Shown here in pieces: positions 49,542-60,180 of a DNA stretch of 64,000 bases. The notes beneath the pieces are model-generated. The model saw only the letters and a program-made list of their open reading frames with translations, was not told the origin of the DNA and ran no database searches. A program made the translations under genes and the position numbers. Numbering within the stretch: position 1 is the stretch's first letter; the number at the start of each line of letters is the position of its first letter. The DNA comes from Isoetes taiwanensis. Its lineage: Eukaryota > Streptophyta > Lycopodiopsida > Isoetales > Isoetaceae. The stretch lies in assembly GCA_021234155.1 (NCBI GenBank), contig JAJEKV010000017.1:20280501-20344500 (forward strand), read 5' to 3'.

Positions 49542-50059
49542 GGCGCCAGCTAAAGGAAGGTCATAGCTGCAGGGCCATGCAAGTGTTCAAACAGGAAAAT
49601 CCAGATTTCGCCCAGCTGAGATCCATGAATCCGAAGCAGAGCCAGAGCCGGAGCAGAGCTTTGCCGCTTTTGGGGCCGCTCCGCTATTAGGGCAACGGCA
49701 TCACAAAAATGAAATGCAGAGAAATATATTTTTGTGACGGGCCGGGAGACGCGTTATGAGAAAAGCCAAAATGCAGAGCGAGAAAAAATTTTGGGGGGAA
49801 TTTTTTTGAGGGGGAAGGAAACGATTTTAAAAAAACAAGAAAAATATATGTAAAACCCACGAAATCTCCGATATTTAAACTTCCAAAAATTAAGACATAA
49901 TCTGAATTTAAATGAATGATGGTTGTGAATACCGCCCTTGCAGCGTGATGCATTTGTTTTGGCAGTCTGCACACCCTGGGCTTCATTTCTAGTATCATAG
50001 AAATTATTGGACGTGATATGACAGTGCATACATGATACTCGTATATACCCAATGATGTT
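49542..50059. other. Non-coding stretch
   Basis: No supported gene. The minus ORF 49687-50241 has no recognisable features and is crossed by a coding-like plus frame at its right end. Confidence 0.35.
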
Positions 50060-50280
50060 GCTGCAGTGCACATCAATAATTCTATGGGTATAAGTGCAGC
50101 TGCATTCGGTGGCATAAGGCATGCATTTGCTATGTCTCGACGTCCTGCTAGAGTTCTTGAGAGATCGCAATTGCCTCCTCGTGCTGAACATCTTGACTCC
50201 ATTACTTGCTCTATGAGCTTCAAAGATTTATATGCATGCAAGCAAAGAGGTTCATCTTTGATCCCTCGCTGGATGACATA
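50060..50280 (+). CDS. Possible 3' coding exon, unidentified
   Basis: Open frame VAAVHINNSMGISAAAFGG, then RRPARVLERSQLPP, LDSITCSMSFKDLYACK and RGSSLIPRWMT before TAG. The composition is protein-like and the frame is uninterrupted. No upstream exon was identified, and the LINE copy A5 tail begins about 14 bp after the stop. It may be a gene end into which the LINE inserted, or a retrocopy fragment. Confidence 0.3.
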
Positions 50281-50293
50281 GCAGAGGGTCGCG

Positions 50294-50390
50294 AGAATAG
50301 AATAGAATAGAATAGAATAGAATAGAATAGAATAGAATAGAATAGAATAGAATAGAATAGAATAGAATAGAATAGAATAGAATAGAATAG
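50294..50390. repeat. (AATAG)n pentanucleotide tail of LINE copy A5
   Basis: About 19 perfect AATAG units directly adjoin the family A 3' end at 50391. On the element strand the tail is (CTATT)n. Confidence 0.95.
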
Positions 50391-51436
50391 CTTTTTAGCG
50401 TCCACGGAGACCGACTGGCCTATGGGACCCAAACAAAAAGAGAGCAGCAAGCGTATTACTGACAGGATTAAAAAACCCCCGCCCCGAAGGGTTTTCGAGG
50501 GAAAAACCTTAGCAGTAATAAGTCTGCTGGCATGCTGTACAATTGTGTAGGACAGTTCAACACCGTCTCGAAAGACACAACTGAGTCCGTGCATCCATAA
50601 CCTCCTGGATGTATGACCCCAACAAACCCACTGACGCCGTATTCAATAACTCATGCAAAGGTTGGCCAGGCACTAGTAATCGGACATACCACTCCCTGAT
50701 ATGGGCAAACGCCGGGCGATCCGGAGGGCATGACATTTATCCTCAATGGCACCCGGTGGCAACACTGGAAAGCCTTTGCTCAAGGCTTCGGGGGCCACGT
50801 CTGTCTCAATCGCGGGCGATGTGCACCCGTCGCGAATGGAAGCTATAAGTCCGCGGCTCCTTCATGGGCAACCGGGTGTACAAATGCATCGGTGTGGGCC
50901 TCGTGAGCTGGGATTGACTTCTTTGCCGAATAGTATGCCGGCTTAGCGTCGCGTTAGAGCATCCGCATCGAGAGCTTGCGAAGGAAAGTGGCATCTAGGT
51001 ACAACTTAAGTGCCTTGTGATCCTTCTTTGTCTTTACATGTACGCGACCGCTTGTTTTGCTGTACACCCCAGCGAGGAGAACCGAGCTTGCTTGTCCTTC
51101 CCAAAGAGGCTTTTCGGGCATTGGGGACCCATTGCCATGGCCAAAGCAAGGTTGGACAAACGTGTATCACCCATAGCGACCACCTTCTGGAAGTAAATGA
51201 TATGGCGTTCCAATGCAGCCCGTTGAAAAGGTAGAAAACCTGTCTCCTGGAGTAGGATCTGGTATGGAATTGTGGACTTTACCCCAAGGGCTCGTGCCAA
51301 GAAGGCTTTCTGCACCTGCTCGAGGTCATTCCAGGTGTTGAAGCATATCACCGGACCCCACACTTCTGCCCCATACAAAAGAACCGGCTCGACCAATGCC
51401 CGAAATAAGTGTGACTGGTGGCCCCAGGCATACAAC

Positions 51437-51441
51437 TCTGC
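51437..51441. repeat. Left 5-bp target duplication of the solo LTR
   Basis: TCTGC, repeated at 52100-52104. Removing one copy and the insert restores the LINE sequence seen in copy A4. Confidence 0.9.
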
Positions 51442-52099
51442 TGATATGGTGGTGCTCGGGGGAGTGGTTGTCGGGAGCAAGAGTATGAGAAAGAAAGCCG
51501 TAAATGTTCATGTTAACCCTTGGACCCAAGTATCTTAGAGAATATACAATAAGTTAAGTTAACAATTATCCTTAGCTAGACCATTGGGGGATATTTTTAT
51601 CTAATATAGGACAAGTTATAAACCATAAGCTAATCTAAGAACCTTAGAAAAGATAGTAAACTATTATTATAGTTAAGAGAGGTACGCATCTATTATATCT
51701 ATGGGCATAAAGGTGTACTTTTAATGTTAAAAAGGGACTTGGGCTAAATATAAGGACGTCATTCAAGTAAGGCCTATTAAGGGATACCTTTACCTTTTCA
51801 AAAAGGGAAGTGAATGTTAGAAAAGGAGCAACTAGTAAGCGTATGGAGGGAGCATGTTTCTATCCCAATTGAAGAACTAAGCCAAATCCCAAGCCTAGCC
51901 TATTCCTTAAATTTATGTTTTTTGCTACAAAGGATTTGTAGTGGCTAACTTGCGTTATTTCCTTTCTTTGGAAGACTCTTGCTCAAGGACAATCCGGTTG
52001 GGTGGAGAGCTTACCCGGAAGGGTGGATTTGTGCTTACTTAACCTGTTTCTTGACGATTATTTTTGCAGTAGATCTTTGGAGACTAGCTAATCGTATCA
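51442..52099. mobile_element. Solo LTR, 658 bp
   Basis: Begins TGATATGG and ends CGTATCA, giving 5-bp terminal inverted repeats TGATA/TATCA with the canonical TG...CA. It is flanked by the 5-bp direct repeat TCTGC and interrupts the ORF2 coding sequence of LINE copy A5 exactly. There is no internal coding region, so it arose by recombination between two LTRs. Superfamily (Copia or Gypsy) cannot be told from the LTR alone; it differs from the Copia LTR at 62.4 kb. Confidence 0.92.
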
Positions 52100-52104
52100 T
52101 CTGC
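52100..52104. repeat. Right 5-bp target duplication of the solo LTR
   Basis: TCTGC, second copy. Confidence 0.9.
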
Positions 52105-54595
52105 CTTGTGGCTGTTGTTCTGCATGGCATATAGTGCTTTCCAACCTGCCGTGAACCGCAACCTGATGGCAACATCCCAATGGGTGGAAGTAGAGAACTC
52201 GATCCCAAAGTACTTGTAGGTCGGAGCTACCTCTACATCCTGTCCCTGATAAGTGAATGAGGGAAGCCTTGGCTGACGGGATGATGAAACTAGCAGCACC
52301 CTAGTTTTGGCCAAGTTAACTCGCATGCCAGTGAATCGACAAAAAGTGTCAAGAACATCCAGGTGATGTTGCATGTCCTCTGGAGTATAGGCTAGGAGGT
52401 TGACATCAGCATATATGAGTTGTCGGATTGTGTGATGCATGAGATGGGCGCCCGCACCTCCATGCTCAGAGAGCCAATCTTCCAGCTGGTCAATGTATAG
52501 GCCAAAGAGTGTGGGGGAGAGGGGGCAACCTTGACGCACTCCAATACTACTGACTACTGGCTGTCCTGATGATGTGATACGGCCTGAGCATGCCTTGTAT
52601 AGCCTATACACTGCATTTTGCAAGTCAAGAAGAGTCCTCAGCTGTCGCAGTCAGTCCCATAACCTGTCCCGGGACACTGTGTCAAAAGCGTTTGCGAAAT
52701 CCACGAAACAACAGTACAGGTTTTGTCGGTGAATCCTGCTATCCTCAATAATGTGCCAGTGTGAAGTATGATCAATGGTGGAATGCCCGGGCGAAAACAC
52801 TTTTGTGTGAGAGCTTCAGACATCCGCCTCCTCTGCCCATATTGTCGGGTCATTTGTTCAAGGATGCCAGCCAACAGTTTTGCAAAGAGAGAGCTGACCA
52901 TAATAGCACGATAGTTGGCCGGGCATTGAGGGTCCCCTGCCTTGTATATGGGCACAACTCTACTAGTGGTTCACTGTGGAGGGAAGCCTTCTTGCAATGC
53001 TTTGTTGAATAACGCCGGAGAACGGGCATCGATGGAGGCCAGCCCATTTCGAAGTTTCGCACGCATGCCATCTAAATCTGCTGCTTTCCCATTAGCTAGA
53101 CGTTGTAGGCCCATAATGACATCCCCCTCTGTGATGTCCAGAGCCATGCCTATCTGTGGAGGGACGGTGTCCGCCCCCGAAAGTGTCGTAGCCGCTGTTG
53201 CAATCGCGTACTCCATTGCTCAGGGTGATGTTCCCCCGTGGGTCGCGGCAGTCTTGCTCAAGACCCTCTCCGAATGTCTTGGGGTGCCGATCCAGGAGAC
53301 CAAACATCATTCGATGCTTCTGCGAGGTATCTGGCTTTCTTGTTCTTGAGGAAGGAGCGGTACTGACTGATGGTCTGTGGGCGGGAGGTGGGATTAGTGA
53401 CTTGCTGGAGTGTGCGCTTGAGCTCCCGACACTCATCATCGAACCATCTATTGCGGGGGAAGGTGGTAGCGCACGAGGTTCGCCGTGAGCAGCCTCTTCC
53501 AAAGCATCTCTCAGCCGCTATCAGAAGCAGGTGAGTCAGCTCAGCAGATTGTTTTTGAAGTGTGGGGAGTTGCAGCAGTCCTGCCAGGTCATGCTCAAGC
53601 AGCTGGGCATAGGTCCCTGCACGGCGGTAGTCCAGGCACAGCTGGGGCACCTGGGGTGTTGAGGCAGTAGATGCACGGGGAGCTTGCCAATGGAGATGCA
53701 CAAACAGGGGCTGGTGGTCCTACTCCACTTCCTCGTCCCGAGTGTCTGTTCCAATGGAAAAATGGGTAACCAGGTGCAGATCCTGTTCCTCCATCACCAG
53801 ATAATCCACGACACTGGAGCCGCCCCCTTGGTTCTCCTGTCTACAAGTGCAGCAGCTGGAAGATGGCCATTGTGCCGACCCATTGCAAATAACCAGGTCA
53901 AAGATACTACTCAGCAACAACAATTGCCTGCCATAGCGTGAAATATGGTTGTCGTCTGACACCCTTGACCAAGCCACCTCTGCGGGGTTCAACTGCAAGA
54001 CGTCCTCTGCCAGGGGTTCAAATTTTGGGACCTGCTCGGCTCCTGTGCGTGCATTAAAGTCACCAAGCAGCATAACCTTGCCCAACTGTTTGTGCTGCTG
54101 TATGTCATCATATAGATCGACATAGGGCCCCAATCTATCCACATCCGAATGAGTGTTATAAAAGTTGATCTCGGCATATGGAAAGTAGCATGCTGCTATG
54201 AAGAGAATGTTGCCCTTTGTCATCTTTGCCGCAGCGCGCACCCATAAGTAGCGATTGTACACAATGCATTTTTGTGCATTGAGACCGAGGCCCCAAGGTT
54301 GCCACGATAGTAGCAGCAACCCCACCATGCCCTCGCTTGCTTGTGCACTCATTGAACAGAAAAATGCACGAATAGCTTTGGGAGGTTTGGTAGTTCTGGT
54401 TCCCGCATGTTCCCATGTTTCCAAGAGGAAAATGAGATCCATATCTGGTGCAATAGAGTTGAGACTCTCCCCTTTCTGCCAAGGGAAGCCCCGACAGTTC
54501 CAAGATACCATTCGGAGGCACAGTTCCTATTTGTTGGCATTTGATGTAGACGGTCGATGATCTGTTCCAGTTGCAGGGGGGGCAGTGTGTGGCGC

Positions 54596-56096
54596 CTAAG
54601 CAACAGTTGCCCTAGCAGTTGGAGCAGTGAGAGCAGGAGGTGCAGTAGGGGTACTGGTGGCAGTAGCAGGAGTGGCAGCAGCTTGACGCATTGCATCGGT
54701 GACCTCAGCAGGCATCGGCCTAAAAATGCGAAGCTTGCCTCGGACTAGGCCTGCAGCACCCCCTCGGCGACGGACATTCTTGACTTGAGCCAGCTGCTGC
54801 CGGCGGGACTCCTGTTGCATCGGAGTAAGATCCTGGTCGACATACAGAGTAGTCCCCTTCAATTGCCTAATTTGACGCAAAATTGCCTCATGCACTCGCA
54901 TGTCTGCCACCGTGAAGGCGACAACGCGCAGGCGATCTGTGCGTTGAGCCCCAAGGCGGCTTGCTCGAACAATGTGCATTGCATTCTGAAATGCCATGCG
55001 AGATAGGAGCTGATCCTGGATGCGCTTGGTGAGATCCTCTCCTGCCTCCTCCGAGAGTCCAGATACCACCACATTATGGCGTCGGCGGCCCTGCTCCTGC
55101 TGCTCAATGAGTTGCGGGGCAACATTAGCTGTCCCAGCAGGTGATGCCTGTTGCCTGGAGCATGTGGGTTGTTCACAGCAAGGGTGGTGTGGTGTGCGAG
55201 ATGGAGCAGGTGGTGTCTGTCTGCCTGTTTGGCACTGGTGGGCTGTGGAATATGTGTGCTTGTCTGGCCCCGTGTTGCGGCCTCTGCTGCCTGGAGTCGG
55301 GAGCCTAGCTCCTGTTGAAATCTCTGCTGCTTGGCCAACTCATTCGTGCACTGCCGTAACTGTTCATGGACCTCGGCATGAAGGCCCCTGCCTTGCTGGG
55401 TAATGGTTGCTCGGAGCTCCTGTATCTCCTGTGCCTGTGTCTCAGCCCTACTCTGTAGGGTTCTTAGCTCTGGCTGGCTGGCTTCGAAGCGGCTCGGACA
55501 TTTCGTATTATGGTGGCAGACTCCTCAGCTTCTGACTTGAGGCGGGAGATAGTTGCCACTGTATCCTGCTCAACACCCTGCTTGTCTCGTGCCATAGTCT
55601 CTATGGTGGCGAGGAGGGAGTCCACGCGAGCTCGCAAGTCAGCAAGGCCCTGCTTATCTTGTTGCCTCTCGAAGTGTGCCAAGCGAAGCCCGTCTTCTAA
55701 CTGCTGCATGTGGGTCCCCATCTCTGCAATCTGTTGCCTTTCTGTTGCCAACTGTCTTTTGAGTACGTGGGACACTGAAGATTGTATCTTTGCTGCCAGT
55801 CCTGCAATCCAGGTTCTGTTGCTCTCAATCTGTTCTTCCATTTGCTTCATGGCCCTCGTCTGCGCCTGTATCGGGCTCGAGTAGCCTTCATCCATCTCCC
55901 GGGTCAATCTCATAGATTGGGCCTTCGTCCGGGCCTCCCTCCTCATAGAAGAGGTTTCTCCCTTGTCCTTGGTATCTGACCGGGGTCGTTTTCGTTGCGG
56001 TCCCTCCTCCTGGTTCTCCCAGGTGGGCTGGGGCTGGGGTTGGGGAATGTCTCCCTCCAAGTGGAGGTCTGGGCAAGGGGCTACAGAAGCGGCCAT
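54596..56096 (-). pseudogene. Family A ORF1: coiled coil plus RRM-like RNA-binding domain
   Basis: The N-terminal frame (56096-55464, 210 aa) starts MAASVAPCPDLHLEGD, has a Pro/Gln-rich and basic stretch (QRKRPRSDTKDKGETSS), then a long coiled coil (MKQMEEQIESNRTWIAGLAA; LEDGLRLAHFERQQDKQGLA). A frameshifted Gln-rich middle follows (55338-55080). The C-terminal frame (55072-54596) encodes VVSGLSEEAGEDLTKRIQDQ, RLRVVAFTVADMRVHEAILR, LYVDQDLTPMQQESRRQQLA and AAGLVRGKLRIFRPMP, the layout of an RRM followed by the C-terminal domain of animal-type L1 ORF1 proteins. It would coat element RNA as a trimer. The plant-typical DUF4283 is absent. Confidence 0.75.
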
Positions 56097-56190
56097 GAGG
56101 TTGTATGGTATAGAAGGGGATTAGAGAGCTAAAGGGCTATTAAGAATTGAGAAGGGCTATTAAGAATTGAGAGAGATTCCCACGGCGAGT

Positions 56191-56693
56191 ACCGTGTTGT
56201 TATCCATCTTGTTTGGGTTCCAGAGCGCCAGACTTATGAGCTTGATAAAATCTGCAATGCCTATAATCTATGAATCATGTATACTATAAGAGTATTATGC
56301 ATGATGAGTAAATAAATATATGCTATAAGTGTATTATGCAGCTAGTAAAGATGCAAGCATTTATAGGTGATATAAGATATAGTAATATACAAGATCTAAT
56401 GTATTAAGATGAATAAGATATATATAATAAAGTACAAGATCTCATGTATTAAGATGAATGTGCCATGTATTTCCACATGTCTACAATATATTTCGACATT
56501 TGGATATTTTTCGGCCTCTTGCCATTGGCATCCCAAGCATAATGAATAGCATCTAAAATTTCGTACCTTGAAGAATCGGAAGGATTAGGCCGCTCCAGTA
56601 GGCCCCTCCAGTAGGCTTCCACCACAATATATAAATATGGCCAAAATTTGTAGATTTTGGATCAAGAACATCATTCTCCTCTGCATATCCTAA
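56191..56693. other. Non-coding AT-rich stretch
   Basis: Contains duplicated short motifs (AGTACAAGATCTCATGTATT and a close variant near 56385 and 56432). No gene. Confidence 0.4.
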
Positions 56694-57520
56694 CTAAGTG
56701 GCAGTGTTGTCATCTCCAAGTCTGACTAGAACAAACATATCCTTTGTCACATGTACGTGAGGATCAAACTCTTGAAGAGGCACCATTGGACGCCCATCTG
56801 AAGGGCCACAATAATAAGGTAAAGATCGCGTGACCAAGGCGGATATATTGATCTCTGAAACAAATGCAATTTGTTCTGGAGGAGCTTGTCTTGTTTGTGT
56901 CCAAAATGCATCATTTCGAAGACGTTTTGGAGCAACATCCTCCAAAGAGATAAGAAGCTGGCTCCAATACTCAACATTTCTCGTGTATTGCCCTGCAAAC
57001 AAGCTAGTTTCTTGATTCTTACATATCTCCTTCCATAAGAAGATGTATTTATTGATGCTATCTTTCAACCCAGAGAGATCTTTCAATGTTGTTCTGGGAA
57101 GAAATGTTGTTCTGCCGTTTTCTTTCTCCTATGCTCTTGTTCACTTCCTTTTTCTCCTTTCTTCACCCTTTCCCTCTTCCCCTTTTCCTCGTGCTTTTTC
57201 CCCCTTCCTTTTTCTTGTTTCTCTCTTCCTATTTTCCTCGTGCCTTTTTTTTCAAGTTCTTTTTCCCCTTCCCTTTTCCGAGTCCCGGGCTCAGCAAAGT
57301 ACAAGCACAGATCCTTGAGATGATTTGTGCTAGAGCCAGGGTGGATTGGGCCTACCTCGATGCACCATGAAAACTTATCGGCTACAGGAGTCATTTGTTC
57401 TGGGACCACTTCAATACCATTGAACTGAATGCTCGACTCTGTTTCCTTTGCAGCAGCAAATGCCTGTGCCAATGGAGGGCCACTTCTAGGTACACGGGCA
57501 TTTTGTTTAGTCCTGGCCAT
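56694..57520 (-). CDS. Unnamed family protein with histone H3-like N terminus
   Basis: The N-terminal frame (57520-57083) starts MARTKQNARVPRSGPP and continues FAAAKETESSIQFNGIEVVP and IHPGSSTNHLKDLCLYFAEP. It then enters a purine-only tract (57300-57100) of Glu/Lys/Gly/Arg repeats that looks like an intron with a strong pyrimidine or purine bias. An acceptor CAG near 57093 leads into the second frame (57086-56694): KDLSGLKDSINKYIFLWKEI, VEYWSQLLISLEDVAPKRL, LPYYCGPSDGRPMVPLQEFD, and FVLVRLGDD near the end. The donor is not certain. The second exon is related to the gene at 6-1280. Function unknown; a transposon accessory or host protein are both possible. Confidence 0.5.
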
Positions 57521-60180
57521 GGGTCCTGCATAACATCTTATATTATAATGTTATTGTGTAAATGTTGGACCCAGCCCTAATTTTAACGGCCCAGATTCGA
57601 CCAAACCAATGGCGATGATGATGCCACGTCACGAAGTTTTGAGTTTTTTTTAGGGTTCGCGAGGGCGCCTATGGCGCCTGCTGCATTCCTCCAGTGGTAT
57701 CCACATGCACGCCACAGGTGGAACAGCACTGCTAGGTTCGACAGCTTCTTCAGTAGATTTATGCTCTGATGCAGAAGATCTGTGTTCAGATTTTATGCTG
57801 GGATGGTCTTCGTCTCTCTGTTTCAAGATTTGGTTGAAATTTTGGACAGTCCAGATAGCCCTTTTCTTCTTGCTTTAGTGATTTGGGGGTTCTTTAGTGA
57901 TGGAAGAGCAGGCCAAGGTCTGCAACACCCATCGCGGCAAAGCTCGGCGTCACCATCCTCTCTAAAGCACCTTTCGCTTCTTCAAGTTTGGCTCCACAGG
58001 ATTCGAATGGAGCTTGGGATGGCACACACTCTTGATGATTCATATCTAAATCCACAGGGCCGATTTCATGCCTGAATGGCTTTCTAGCAGATGTCTCTCA
58101 CAACTGTAAGGCGACGAGTTGCTGCGTTGGCTTCTAAGGTGCATTCTCTGTTAGCCTAGGGTTTAATCTTCATTAGGCATGAGTTTAACTTCTGTATGTT
58201 TGCTGAACGTTCTTTAAGACATCTGGGATTCTGTATGTTTGTCTTCTGATCGAGATTAGACTATAAAGCAGTATGTTGACTCCTTTATTAAAGAAAATTT
58301 TCCACATTGCTTCAACGTATTTAAGCTTGATAAACATTCCTATGCTTGAGTTATACATGTCCACCTTCTTTAAATTGAAAAATCAATTGCATTGGACTGG
58401 AGGTTAAGTTTACTTTAGCTATTTACTCTAGCTATTCATTAAAGAATCAGCCTTAGGAATGAACACTTTTGGAATGATGCTAGGATCTGAACAACTCTGC
58501 AGTTGAACTAAATGTATGACATTTGTATTTGTAAAGTGTATCTCGGTTTAGGAGATTACAGAAGAGAATTTAATCTTTAAATATGCTTAAGTAAAGGAAA
58601 TTCCAGTTTTGATAGATATTCATCTCTAGAATCTTGAAACCTATTATTTTCCCAGAAGGAATTGAGATGTTAGTTACTTCATTCTCTCCTTCATGCTCCA
58701 ATGTCCTTTTTTTACTCTCAGCTGGTCATATTTTCAGATTTTCAGCAGGGTAGGAATGCTGGATGATTTTATATATTTGTTGTTGCATTAATATATGCTA
58801 ATTCTTATAGTTGTCCATGCTTCCATACTTAGTAGTGAAACGTCAATACAAATACATTTTAATAACGAAATATGTATCGTTTCAAAATGTTAGGAGAAAT
58901 ATATTGACATGGGAAGGGAGAAGACTGTCCGAAAAGCAAAGAATTTGTTTATATTTCAAATTGTACAATAGGCAGATAAACATCAATAATCACCTTCTCT
59001 CAAGGAATGCTTGATTTTTCTGTATAACACAGAGGACTTTACCTCTCTTATCCCAATATTGTTTGAGAAAATGAGATTCCACGTATGTTTCTAATTAGAA
59101 ATATCCCTGGCTTTTCAATAAAAAACCAGAAGCTCTATTACATCGTGCTATGTCATGATGAGATGCTTTAATGCATATTGTAAAAGGAAGTGTTGTGTTA
59201 TGATGAAAGGGTGTGTCAGTCAACCGGAGAACATGATATAATGTTGAAATCCCATTAACATTTTTCTATCCATGTCTCATGAGAACATGATTTAATGTTG
59301 AAGTTCCACTAACATTCTTCTATGCCATGTCTCCAAAGCTTTAAAAAAAGAACTTAGTTTGTTTTTCATCAATTTAACACTAGCACACATGGGATGGGAT
59401 ACATATATTAAGAAAATCCATTTAGCCCATCTTTCATATTTTGCAATGTTTCATATTTGATTGGCAAGGGTCATGAACACAGTTTCATATTTTATTTGAA
59501 CAACATTCAAGTACTTCTAAGGTTGGCTCCAATTAAAGGTGCAAAGTACTTTTAATGGTAGCTATAGATAAAGGTGTAACACACAATGAACAAATTATCT
59601 GCGATCACACAAAATGATGCAATGCCTTCAAAAGGGTACATGGTGTTGTTCACAACGCATTCATAGACACAACGCACATCCATATTCATATACAAGCAAC
59701 AAGAGACGACACATCCATAGCCACAACACATCCACATTAATTACAAGCAACGAGCAACAATATGAGATTTAGTACACAACATCAACAACTCATAGACATA
59801 GCCTCAACAACTCATATGCTTCTAAACCCTCTGGCGCGGACCTCTGGTCTATGAGTCTATGAGCCTCAACAACTCATAGACATAGGGTTGCTTGGTGCAG
59901 AGGAAACAGCTTTTGAGGTTGTTGAGAGAAGCATGTCCAGTCCCCCCAACATAACTGATGTAGCCTAGATTCTAGCTGGGGTAGCCTAGATGCGAATGGC
60001 CAAATTATATTCCAGCTGGGTTAGCAAATCGGGTTGCTGCCCAATTTCACACCCAGGTAGATGTGCAGGGCCAAGTAGGGTGGGTGCCCAGTTTGACCTC
60101 CTGAGTAACTATGTATGGGCAGATAGACCCAATTTCACCGCTAAGTAAATCAGATTATTCAAGTACACCACTGTGGTGGC
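57521..60180. other. Mostly non-coding; 54-bp duplication and degenerate minisatellite start
   Basis: 57669 starts an open frame (MAPAAFLQWYPHARHRWNST) that could be a 5' exon but leads nowhere recognisable. 59227-59334 is a tandem duplication of period 54 (GAGAACATGAT...AATGTTGAA). 59770-59890 repeats CAACTCATAGACATAG. From about 60020 scattered degenerate units of the minisatellite appear. Confidence 0.4.

Larger units (their letters stand above)
50600..54521 (-). pseudogene. Family A ORF2: endonuclease, reverse transcriptase, C-terminal domain
   Basis: The endonuclease (54511-53720) is intact over 263 residues: MVSWNCRGFPWQKGE, DLIFLLETWEHAG, LLGDFNARTG and SSVVDYLVMEEQD. After frameshifts near 53700, 53500 and 53000 the RT follows: LANGKAADLDGMRAKL, IYKAGDPQCPANYRAIM, GVRQGCPLSPTLFGLYI. 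The catalytic box reads QLIYADVNLLAYTPED, one Asp short of YADD. Behind the solo LTR, 51480-51034 encodes HLFRALVEPVLLYGAEVWG, LEQVQKAFLARALGVK and LLQETGFLPFQRAALERHI. The last 450 bp of coding sequence are badly frame-broken. The enzyme would nick target DNA and copy element RNA; this copy cannot. Confidence 0.85.
50391..56190 (-). mobile_element. LINE family A, copy A5, longest copy
   Basis: Minus strand from about 56190 to 50391: a short 5' leader with a 20-bp duplication (AGGGCTATTAAGAATTGAGA, 56130-56170), ORF1 (56096-54596), ORF2 with APE endonuclease (54521-53720), RT (about 53700-52084) and C-terminal region (51480 to about 50600), then a 3' trailer with a GC hairpin and pentanucleotide tail. 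A solo LTR interrupts it at 51442-52099. The ORF1 type and variable tail distinguish it from the L1-type element at 6.6-13.2 kb. I leave the clade open. No target duplication was confirmed. Confidence 0.88.

Noticed and set aside
50220-50594. ORF of ILFYS repeats
   Set aside because: Translation of the pentanucleotide tail and 3' trailer of LINE copy A5.
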